The notes under the pieces are model-generated. The model saw only the letters and a list, made by a program, of their open reading frames with translations, had not been told where the DNA came from and did no database searches. Source: CAZJYC01 sp964550165 (GTDB lineage Bacteria > Acidobacteriota > Aminicenantia > Aminicenantales > Aminicenantaceae). From it: a stretch of 7,197 bases of DNA. The stretch is from assembly GCA_964550165.1 (NCBI GenBank), contig CAZJYC010000103.1, positions 1 to 7,197 on the forward strand, given 5' to 3'. Shown here piece by piece: positions 1 through 5,920 of the stretch (the first letter of the stretch is position 1; each line of letters begins with the position of its first letter). Position numbers and translations under genes: made by a program.

Positions 1-127
1 GGAGCGATACGCAGCCGCCGAGAAGAGCGAACGGAGAATGGCGTTAAAAATCCGATGGGGAGCGAGGCTGTTCCCAAAATCTCCTCAAATCATGGAATTG
101 GAAATGCTCATGTCTTTCAAGATTCCT

Positions 128-156
128 TTTACAATGTCTATGGTTTATGGTAATAA
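128..156 (+). promoter_or_regulatory. possible promoter of the NSS-AGCS unit
   Basis: A TTTACA box at 128-133 is followed after 17 bases by TAATAA at 151-156, with TGG just before it (an extended -10 style TGn). The -35 matches the sigma-70 consensus at five of six positions, but the -10 at only three of six. Transcription would start near 163, leaving a leader of about 40 nt before the ATG at 205. This is read by eye. The AT-rich surroundings make chance matches likely. Confidence 0.3.
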
Positions 157-159
157 ATA

Positions 160-180
160 CGAAAAAAAATGATTTTTTCG
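160..180. repeat. AT-rich inverted repeat in the NSS leader
   Basis: Perfect 8-base arms, CGAAAAAA (160-167) and TTTTTTCG (173-180), flank a 5-base spacer. The element lies between the possible promoter and the ribosome binding site of the first gene. It could be an operator for a regulator of amino acid uptake, or a weak hairpin at the start of the mRNA. Its stem is too AT-rich to be a convincing terminator. The role is inference. Confidence 0.35.
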
Positions 181-204
181 TGCTGCCATTAAAAGGAGAC
201 GGAT

Positions 205-1566
205 ATGGAGACCCAGGAAAAGAGCGCAAGAGGAACATGGGGCTCTAAGGTCGCCTTTATCTTCGCAGCCGCGGGGTCGGCCATAGGATTGGGCAACATC
301 TGGCGATTCCCGATGATGGTCGGCAAATACGGCGGGGCCATCTTTGTTTTGGTCTATATCTTTGCCGTCGTTCTTATCGCCTTCAATGTCATGCTGGCAG
401 AGTTTATCATCGGCCGCCATGCTCAAAAAAATCCTGTGGGAGCCATCGAGCACATAAAACCCCGCACGCCTTGGAAGCTCATCGGCTATCTTGGCGTCTT
501 AACCGGTGTATGCATTCTTTCCTATTACTCCGTTGTGGCCGGCTGGGCTGCAGGCTACCTCTTTAAGACCGCTTCGGGTGCATTCAGGGGTGAAGTCACC
601 AGCCAGCTCACGGAGCAGATATATACAGAATTCACCTCCAACCCCATCCAGACAATTTTCTTGCTCTTTATGATCGTTGGCATCACGACGTTTATCATCT
701 CCAAAGGTGTCAAAAGCGGTATTGAACGATGGACGAAAATCTTGATGCCCATTCTTTTCCTTCTGATCGTGTTTCTTGCCATCAGGGCCTTAACCCTGCC
801 CGGCGCTGAAAAAGGCATTGCCTTCTATCTCAAGCCGGATTTTTCCAGGTTCAACGGCACAGTCGTTCTTTTTGCCTTGGGGCAAGCCTTTTTCTCTTTA
901 AGCCTGGGCATGGGAACGATGATCACCTACGGAAGCTACCTCTCTAAATCCGACAATCTCGTCTCCTCCGCCGGATGGGTTTCCTTCTCGGATACGCTCA
1001 TCGCCTTCCTGGCAGGGATCATCATCTTCCCGACCCTTTTTGCCATCCCTGGTATTGAGCCTGCGGCTGGACCCGGGCTTGTGTTCAAGGTCCTGCCTCT
1101 TATCTTTTCCAAGATTCCGGGAGGTTATATTTTCGGCACACTCTTCTTTGCCCTGCTCCTGGTCGCAGCCATAACTTCGACCATCTCCCTTCTTGAGGTT
1201 CCGGTCGCCTATTTTGTGGATGAGCGAAACTGGTCGAGGAAGAAAGCAGCTTTCATCATCGGCTCAGCTTCTTTTGCCCTTGGAATCCCTTCTGCGCTTT
1301 CGACAGGAAGTGTGAGATTCTTCACCAAAATTGATTTCTTGGGTGTGTTTGATTTTGTCTTCGGCAACATCTCTCTGGCTGTTGGGGCACTCTTGATTTG
1401 TGTTTTTATCGGATACGTCTGGGGTGTGAAAAAGGCAATCCAGGAGGTTAAGTCCGGGAATCCTTTCTTCAAGATAAAACCGTTGTGGATCTTTTCCATA
1501 AAATTTCTCTCGCCGATAGCCATTATTCTGATTCTCATCTTCATCAAAACTATTTTTACTGGATAA
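205..1566 (+). CDS. NSS (SLC6) family sodium-dependent amino acid transporter
   Basis: This is a 453-residue inner-membrane sodium symporter of the LeuT/MhsT group, expected to import an amino acid with Na+. Helix 1 carries the family signature GSAIGLGNIWRFP (residues 24-36), which forms part of the substrate and sodium sites. Residues 106-114 (SYYSVVAGW) are the tyrosine-containing helix 3 motif. Residues 226-243 (GQAFFSLSLGMGTMITYG) are the unwound helix 6 segment. AAITSTISLLEV (residues 321-332) is helix 8 with the Thr/Ser typical of the Na2 site. About 11 hydrophobic helices can be counted, as in many bacterial members such as MhsT, rather than the 12 of LeuT, and the length is normal. 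The ATG is set by AGGAG at 194-198, six bases upstream. The gene stops 9 bp before the AGCS gene, so the two are probably cotranscribed. The exact substrate cannot be read from the sequence. Confidence 0.95.
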   Translation: METQEKSARGTWGSKVAFIFAAAGSAIGLGNIWRFPMMVGKYGGAIFVLVYIFAVVLIAFNVMLAEFIIGRHAQKNPVGAIEHIKPRTPWKLIGYLGVLTGVCILSYYSVVAGWAAGYLFKTASGAFRGEVTSQLTEQIYTEFTSNPIQTIFLLFMIVGITTFIISKGVKSGIERWTKILMPILFLLIVFLAIRALTLPGAEKGIAFYLKPDFSRFNGTVVLFALGQAFFSLSLGMGTMITYGSYLSKSDNLVSSAGWVSFSDTLIAFLAGIIIFPTLFAIPGIEPAAGPGLVFKVLPLIFSKIPGGYIFGTLFFALLLVAAITSTISLLEVPVAYFVDERNWSRKKAAFIIGSASFALGIPSALSTGSVRFFTKIDFLGVFDFVFGNISLAVGALLICVFIGYVWGVKKAIQEVKSGNPFFKIKPLWIFSIKFLSPIAIILILIFIKTIFTG

Positions 1567-1575
1567 AGGAAGACC

Positions 1576-3309
1576 ATGAAGAAAAAATCTTGCTTCATCA
1601 TCGTTCTTTTTATCTGCTTGATCTGTTTTTCTTCCTTGCGAGCTGCGGATATCCAAGGAAAAATCATCATTATGCCTCAAGGAAAGCCCTACTCCCACGG
1701 AGGTATTCTGCTCATGCCTCTGGGAGCGGAAGTCTACACCAAGACAACCATCGATCCTCAGGGAAATTTCGTCTACCGCGACCTCAAACCCGGCAAATAC
1801 ATCATCAAAATGGACCTCTACAGCCTGACTCCTGTCGAAAGAGAGATCGTCGTCTCCGAAGAGGACGAGACAATCCAGCTCGAGCTTCCCATCACTCTTT
1901 CGCTTCTGGATAAAACCCTGGTTTTCATCCGCGAGGTGAGTGACTTTATGTGGAGCTCCTGGATGATCTTTCTTCTTCTGGGAACAGGAATATTGCTGAC
2001 TTTTCTCACGCGCCTCATCCAGGTTCGAAGGCTGCGTGCTGCCTTGAAGACGGTCCTCCGTGGAGCCATGAGAAAGGATAAGGCAGAGAAAGAAGAAGGG
2101 GATATCACTCCCTATGCAGCACTGATGACAGCCCTGGCAGCCACTGTCGGCAACGGAAACATCGCCGGAGTGGCGACGGCCATCGCCACCGGCGGTCCAG
2201 GAGCGCCCGTCTGGATGTGGATAGCGGGTTTCCTGGGCATGGCAACCAAGTATGCTGAGGGCTTCCTCGGCGTTCGCTTCAGAATAAAAAACATAAAAGG
2301 TGAGATGTCTGGCGGGCCGATGTACTATGCCCGCAACGGTATCAAGAACGAGAGTCTGGCCAAGTTCATGGGAATTTTCTTCGCGATCTGCGGCGCCATC
2401 GCCTGCCTCTTTGGAACCGGAAACATGGCCCAATCCAATTCCATGGCTCTGGCCTTCAACGACCAGTTCGGCGTTCCTTTCTGGATTTCAGGCCTGGTCA
2501 TCACCACCCTGGTCGGCGCAGTCATTCTGGGAGGAATCAAACGAATCGGCAGCGTTTCGGAACGTCTGGTGCCAACCATGATTTTTCTCTATTTTGGAGG
2601 AGCATTGGTCATCATTCTGGCCAGCATCGCTCACCTTCCGGCCGCTATCGCCGTCATCTTCAAGTCAGCCTTTTCCATAAAGGCTGTCGGTGGCGGATTG
2701 GTCGGAACGACAGTCCAACAGGCCATCAGCATCGGCATCAGACGGGGGCTTCTCTCCAACGAATCCGGGCTTGGCTCGGCCGCCATCGCCCAGGCCTCTT
2801 CAAAATCCTCTGATCCCTCCCGAAACGGCCTGATAGCCATGACCGGAACATTTATCGACACCTTGGTCGTCAACACCCTGACCACCCTGACCATTGTCCT
2901 CACAGGCATGTACCTGAAGACGGCCGCTTTTGGCGCGGCCGAAAACCTGACTTCCACGGCTTTGACCGCAGCCGCCTTCGACTCTGTCATTCCTTTTGGA
3001 GGATACATCATCGCTTTGAGCTCTTTTCTCTTCGGCTATTCGACGCTCCTGGGCTGGTGTTATTACGGCGAAAAATGCCTGGAATACATTTTCGGGGTCA
3101 GGATCATCTATCCCTACCGTCTCGCTTTCATCGCCCTGCTTTTCATCGGCTCCATCATCCAGGGCGTTCACCTCAACATCGTCTGGTACATCGGGGATAC
3201 GGCCAATGCTCTCATGGCTTTGCCCAACCTACTTTCGCTTCTTCTTTTAGCCGGATTGGTGGGACGGATCACGGTCAAATATTTTTACGGAAAAAAACAG
3301 AAGGCTTGA
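1576..3309 (+). CDS. AGCS family sodium:alanine/glycine symporter with an N-terminal periplasmic beta-sandwich domain
   Basis: This 577-residue membrane protein is expected to import alanine, glycine or a related amino acid with Na+. The transporter part starts near residue 115. VGNGNIAGVATAIATGGPGAPVWMW (residues 191-215, split here as VGNGNIAGVA and GGPGAPVWMW) is the AGCS hallmark, and further family blocks include MSGGPMYY (244-251) and GLLSNESGLGSAA (391-403). The first 115 residues are extra. They hold a signal peptide (1-23, basic start, hydrophobic core, cleavage likely after SLRA) and then a domain at about 24-107. The pattern there, TTIDPQGNFVYRDLKPGKY (57-75), is typical of carboxypeptidase-regulatory-like or transthyretin-like folds. 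The basic loop after the first transporter helix (150-171) suggests an external N-terminus, consistent with that domain lying in the periplasm. The ATG follows AAGGAAG at 1566-1572, overlapping the end of the upstream gene. The transporter call is firm; the role of the front domain is unknown. Confidence 0.93.
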   Translation: MKKKSCFIIVLFICLICFSSLRAADIQGKIIIMPQGKPYSHGGILLMPLGAEVYTKTTIDPQGNFVYRDLKPGKYIIKMDLYSLTPVEREIVVSEEDETIQLELPITLSLLDKTLVFIREVSDFMWSSWMIFLLLGTGILLTFLTRLIQVRRLRAALKTVLRGAMRKDKAEKEEGDITPYAALMTALAATVGNGNIAGVATAIATGGPGAPVWMWIAGFLGMATKYAEGFLGVRFRIKNIKGEMSGGPMYYARNGIKNESLAKFMGIFFAICGAIACLFGTGNMAQSNSMALAFNDQFGVPFWISGLVITTLVGAVILGGIKRIGSVSERLVPTMIFLYFGGALVIILASIAHLPAAIAVIFKSAFSIKAVGGGLVGTTVQQAISIGIRRGLLSNESGLGSAAIAQASSKSSDPSRNGLIAMTGTFIDTLVVNTLTTLTIVLTGMYLKTAAFGAAENLTSTALTAAAFDSVIPFGGYIIALSSFLFGYSTLLGWCYYGEKCLEYIFGVRIIYPYRLAFIALLFIGSIIQGVHLNIVWYIGDTANALMALPNLLSLLLLAGLVGRITVKYFYGKKQKA

Positions 3310-3329
3310 AGCTCTGTTTTGGAGGATGC

Positions 3330-3360
3330 ATCTTTTTCCCCGTGATGAGAAAAAAGATTT
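3330..3360 (+). terminator. weak AT-rich stem after the AGCS gene
   Basis: ATCTTTTT (3330-3337) can pair with AAAAAGAT (3351-3358) across a 13-base loop, and two more T residues follow. It sits 21 bases after the AGCS stop, which is where a terminator is expected. The stem has only one G-C pair and the T-tract is short, so termination would be inefficient. The stronger structure at 3382-3453 may be the real transcript end. Confidence 0.2.
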
Positions 3361-3381
3361 GATAGAGTGAGGAATGGAGGC

Positions 3382-3453
3382 GCTGGTTTCCGTCCCTCCG
3401 AAGCCCATGGTGGTGGGTGGGAGGGTCTTTGGCGAGGAGGGATGGAAACCAGC
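3382..3453. repeat. large stem-loop with G-rich loop
   Basis: Bases 3382-3399 and 3436-3453 form an 18-bp stem with a single G-T wobble (3392 with 3443). Inside it CCC (3404-3406) can pair with GGG (3423-3425), and GAAG (3400-3403) with CTTT (3427-3430), extending the stem with an asymmetric gap. The loop contains five closely spaced G-tracts at 3409-3425. No T-run follows, so it is not a standard intrinsic terminator. It could be a dispersed palindromic repeat (REP-like), a structured RNA, or an mRNA-stabilising 3' end for the transporter transcript. Confidence 0.6.
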
Positions 3454-3523
3454 ACTGTGAGAGTTGGCTTTTCTCGTCATATGCCTTCACGGAAAAAAGA
3501 TGCTTACTGTTTTGAATAACGCA

Positions 3524-3552
3524 TTGACTTTTGAGCCAAAATTCAGAATCAT
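3524..3552 (+). promoter_or_regulatory. candidate promoter for the EnvC gene
   Basis: TTGACT (3524-3529) and AATCAT (3547-3552) are separated by 17 bases, matching the sigma-70 boxes at five and four of six positions. The predicted start near 3559 leaves a leader of only about 17 nt before the ATG at 3576. If real, it rules out the upstream TTG start at 3531, which would lie in the promoter spacer. The evidence is by-eye matching only. Confidence 0.35.
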
Positions 3553-3575
3553 TAAGATATCCAAAGCGATTTGAA

Positions 3576-4745
3576 ATGAATCTCCGGAGAAAGCCTCTCG
3601 CCAGCTTCATTCCCGCTTTTATCCTTCTGCAATTCCTCTCTTTCCCTGTCCTTTTCGGCCAGCAGGACATTTCTGAATACCAGAAACGTTTGGCAGAGAT
3701 TTCAGACCAGATCAAGGAGCTTCGGGCAAAGATCGATGAAGAAGGAAAAAAGGAATCGACCATACTCTCCAGGTTGGACAGAATCGGATTTAACAAAGAA
3801 TTGATCAAAAAAGAGCTCTCCCTTTATTCCGTCCAGTCTGAAAAATCAAACCGCGAGCTCTCTTCGATCAGAAAGTCCATTCCTGGGCTGAAAGCAAAAC
3901 TGGATGAGGAAAAGGAAGCCATCGAGAAAATACTCATAACCATCTATAAGTTTGGGAAGCTGAACTCCCTCCAATTCATGCTTCAGGCCGAGGACATGGG
4001 AACTCTTGTCTCCGAGAACAAACATCTAACCCTCCTGGCTCAGTACCAGGAAAATATCGTCTCAAGCTATATAAAGACTTTAGCCCAGCTGAAGGCAGCC
4101 GAGGAAGCGCAGGAGACGAAGAAGAAGGACATCGCCAATCTCATCGAAAGTGCCAGAAAGAAAAGAAAAGAATTGGAGGCTGAGGAGAGAAAAAACCGCT
4201 CTCTCATCACAGAAATAAAAGAAAATAGAAAAATGTGTCTCCAGACCATAGAAGAGCTGAACGAAAGGGCGGAACAACTGCAAACTCTAATAAAGAAATT
4301 GCTCGACGAGGAGGTCTCCATTCCCATTCCTTTGATTCCCCTTTATGAAAAAAAGGGGAAGCTTCCTTGGCCGATTCCCGGAAAAGTCACGAGCTTTTTC
4401 GGTCTTCAAAAACATCCTCAATTTAACACCACAACCAAGAACAACGGGGTTGAAATCTCACCCAGATCAAACTACATGATCGTCAAATCCATCCATCCCG
4501 GAAAAGTCGTCTTCGCGAACTATTTCCAGGGATATGGGAATCTGATCATCCTCGACCATGGCATGACTTATTACTCACTTTACGGGCACTGCTCGGATTT
4601 TCTAATCAAAAAGGGCGATGTTATTCAAGCAGAGCATCCCATTGCCACCGTCGGTGATATCGGCTCTCTGGAAGGTGTCTCCCTCTATTTTGAAATTCGC
4701 TACAAGACAAAACCCCTGGATCCCTTGAAATGGCTGAAACGATGA
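3576..4745 (+). CDS. envC: EnvC-like murein hydrolase activator (coiled coil plus degenerate LytM/M23 domain)
   Basis: This is a 389-residue secreted protein expected to act in the periplasm by activating N-acetylmuramoyl-L-alanine amidases during cell separation. Residues 1-28 form a signal peptide (MNLRRK, then a hydrophobic core, then FGQQ). Residues 31-115 and about 155-245 are highly charged heptad-like coiled coil, joined by the EnvC-type hinge ILITIYKFGKLNSLQFMLQ (119-137). The LytM domain spans about 262-389. Its zinc sites are lost: the usual HxGxD reads NNGVE (289-293), and the usual HLH reads SLY (369-371). Only the His of YGHCS (338) remains. E. coli EnvC shows the same kind of loss, with SLYFEIR at the same place, so this is an activator rather than an enzyme. 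The ATG at 3576 is preferred over TTG at 3531 because the signal peptide begins there; no clear Shine-Dalgarno site is visible. ftsEX, the usual partner, is not in this window. Confidence 0.88.
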   Translation: MNLRRKPLASFIPAFILLQFLSFPVLFGQQDISEYQKRLAEISDQIKELRAKIDEEGKKESTILSRLDRIGFNKELIKKELSLYSVQSEKSNRELSSIRKSIPGLKAKLDEEKEAIEKILITIYKFGKLNSLQFMLQAEDMGTLVSENKHLTLLAQYQENIVSSYIKTLAQLKAAEEAQETKKKDIANLIESARKKRKELEAEERKNRSLITEIKENRKMCLQTIEELNERAEQLQTLIKKLLDEEVSIPIPLIPLYEKKGKLPWPIPGKVTSFFGLQKHPQFNTTTKNNGVEISPRSNYMIVKSIHPGKVVFANYFQGYGNLIILDHGMTYYSLYGHCSDFLIKKGDVIQAEHPIATVGDIGSLEGVSLYFEIRYKTKPLDPLKWLKR

Positions 4746-4754
4746 TGGTAGAAT
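4725..4754 (+). promoter_or_regulatory. candidate internal promoter for the S41 gene
   Basis: TTGAAA (4725-4730) lies 18 bases before TAGAAT (4749-4754), each box matching the sigma-70 consensus at five of six positions. The -35 is inside the last codons of the EnvC gene and the -10 just after its stop. Transcription would begin near 4761, about 13 nt before the ATG at 4774. It could let the two downstream genes be expressed separately from envC, although the layout still looks like one operon. Confidence 0.4.
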
Positions 4755-4773
4755 CATAGGTCATAGAACAAAA

Positions 4774-5910
4774 ATGACTGAAAAAAAAGTTAAAGGGATT
4801 CTCCTGGCCGTCCTTACGGCCATCTCCCTTCTCTTCCTCCTGGAGAAAAATTTTCTCCCCAAACTCACATCAAAATCTTCTCCCCAAAAAAACCTTGAGC
4901 TGGTGAGAAAGGTCGTCAGCCTGGTTCGAACAGATTATATTGAAGAGCCTGATCCCGTCAAGACGATGAGCGGAGCTTTCAAAGGTCTGGTTGACTCTCT
5001 GGACACTCTCTCCTGCTATCTGGATAAGGAAAGCATGCTGAAGTACAGTCGACAGGGAAAAGGCTATGATAAAAACATAGGGATTATTCTCTACAAAAGC
5101 TATGGCTTTTTCCCTCAGGTTGTCGGGGTTGTAGAAAATTCTCCTGCTGAAAAAAATGGAATCCAAGTCGGAGACTACGTCAGCGCGCTCGATGATCGCT
5201 CGACTCTCATGATGAGCCTGCTGGAAATAAACCTTTATCTCAAAAACAAGGACTCAGACTCGATCAGGCTCAAGATTCTCAGAGGCAACAAGACTCAAGA
5301 AGTGAGCGTTAAAAGAGCAACGCTTTATTCAGAGCCTTTTTCTTTTGCAGCCGCTCAAGGAACTTGTGGAATTTTGAAAATCCATCAGCTTTTTTCTCCC
5401 TGTGTGAAAAAGATAAAAGAAGACGTTATTCCCAAGGTCAGACAAGAAAAAAGGACTTTAATTCTGGATTTGAGAAATTGCCATGAAGGACATACAGAGG
5501 AAGCGCGAAAACTCATCAATCTTTTCTTGAAAGAGCCAAAAATCGGATACTTTGAAAAAAAAGGGGGAGCCAAGGAAGTCCTGTCCTGTTTGGATGAAGC
5601 TGAACTCCAAAATTTGCCTCTGGTTGTCTGGACGAATCTGGCAACCATGGGAAGCGCTGAAATGGTTGCCGGAGTCCTTCAGGAATTCAAAAGAGCCAGG
5701 GTCGTGGGTTTCCAAACCCTGGGCCTTGTGGCCAACCAGGACTTCTTTGGATTGGAAGATGGAAGCGGGGTGCTTTTGACCTCAGCCATTTTCCGCCTCG
5801 AATCCGGAAAAATGATGTGGGAAGTGGGAGTGACGCCTGATGTGAAAATTGAAGATAAGGGTCAGGCGTTTGATTCCTATCTCAAGAAAAGCCTTTCATC
5901 TCCATTCTAA
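4774..5910 (+). CDS. S41 (C-terminal processing protease-like) family protein with PDZ domain, probably catalytically inactive
   Basis: This 378-residue protein is anchored or exported by one N-terminal hydrophobic segment (about 7-23). The layout is that of a CtpA/Prc-type protease: a helical start with DYIEEPDPVKTMSGAFKGLV (54-73) and SLDTLSCYL (75-83), a PDZ domain at about 93-172 (ENSPAEKNGIQVGDYV), then the S41 core from about 196 to 358. Family landmarks remain, such as LDLRN (231-235), LPLVVWTN (281-288) and EMVAGVLQEFKRA (296-308). The catalytic parts do not. NPGG after LDLRN is CHEG (236-239). The Ser of the SASASE block is Gly293 (local sequence TMGSAE). The Lys of FGKG is Leu318 (TLGLVA). 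Glu304 stands at the usual Asp position. A pseudoprotease is inferred, perhaps a PDZ adaptor for the neighbouring EnvC. It starts 28 bp after envC and ends 10 bp before the deacetylase gene; the site before the ATG has no strong Shine-Dalgarno. Confidence 0.88.
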   Translation: MTEKKVKGILLAVLTAISLLFLLEKNFLPKLTSKSSPQKNLELVRKVVSLVRTDYIEEPDPVKTMSGAFKGLVDSLDTLSCYLDKESMLKYSRQGKGYDKNIGIILYKSYGFFPQVVGVVENSPAEKNGIQVGDYVSALDDRSTLMMSLLEINLYLKNKDSDSIRLKILRGNKTQEVSVKRATLYSEPFSFAAAQGTCGILKIHQLFSPCVKKIKEDVIPKVRQEKRTLILDLRNCHEGHTEEARKLINLFLKEPKIGYFEKKGGAKEVLSCLDEAELQNLPLVVWTNLATMGSAEMVAGVLQEFKRARVVGFQTLGLVANQDFFGLEDGSGVLLTSAIFRLESGKMMWEVGVTPDVKIEDKGQAFDSYLKKSLSSPF

Positions 5911-5920
5911 GATATCATTG

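Larger units (their letters stand above)
3310..3575. other. structured intergenic region between the two gene blocks
   Basis: This 266-bp gap separates the transporter pair from the envelope block. It holds a weak AT stem (3330-3337 with 3351-3358) just after the AGCS stop, then the large stem-loop at 3382-3453, then a candidate promoter at 3524-3552. I see no convincing coding frame. The longest frames through it are extensions or shadows of neighbouring genes. A TTG-initiated frame from 3531 reads into the EnvC gene but would start inside the candidate promoter. Confidence 0.6.

Noticed and set aside
2..172. Frame open from the window edge to TGA at 170-172, possibly the end of an upstream gene
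   Set aside because: At about 56 codons it is within chance length, shows no recognisable motif and runs through the possible promoter. It could only be decided with sequence before position 1.
1264..2433. 389-codon open frame on the minus strand spanning the NSS/AGCS junction
   Set aside because: It is antisense to two well-supported transporter genes. Its translation is of low complexity, with no family resemblance. Long antisense frames are expected opposite such coding sequence.
3326..3370. 14-codon open frame after a GGAGG
   Set aside because: The GGAGG abuts the ATG with no spacing, and the peptide is too short and featureless to support.
3436..3453. GGAGGGATGGAAACC-like end resembling part of a CRISPR repeat
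   Set aside because: There are only two copies and they are inverted rather than direct, with no spacers, so this is a hairpin and not an array.
3531..3575. TTG start giving the EnvC protein 15 extra residues
   Set aside because: The extra residues precede a good signal peptide and would weaken it. There is no ribosome binding site, and the TTG would fall between the candidate -35 and -10 boxes.
3576..4745. Calling the M23-domain protein an active peptidoglycan endopeptidase
   Set aside because: The HxGxD and HLH zinc motifs read NNGVE and SLY, so metal binding is very unlikely, and EnvC-type activation fits better.
5849..5920. Upstream in-frame ATG for the deacetylase gene
   Set aside because: It would overlap the S41 gene by 62 bp and add 24 residues that are only a shadow of the S41 reading frame. 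The ATG at 5921 gives a normal N-terminus.
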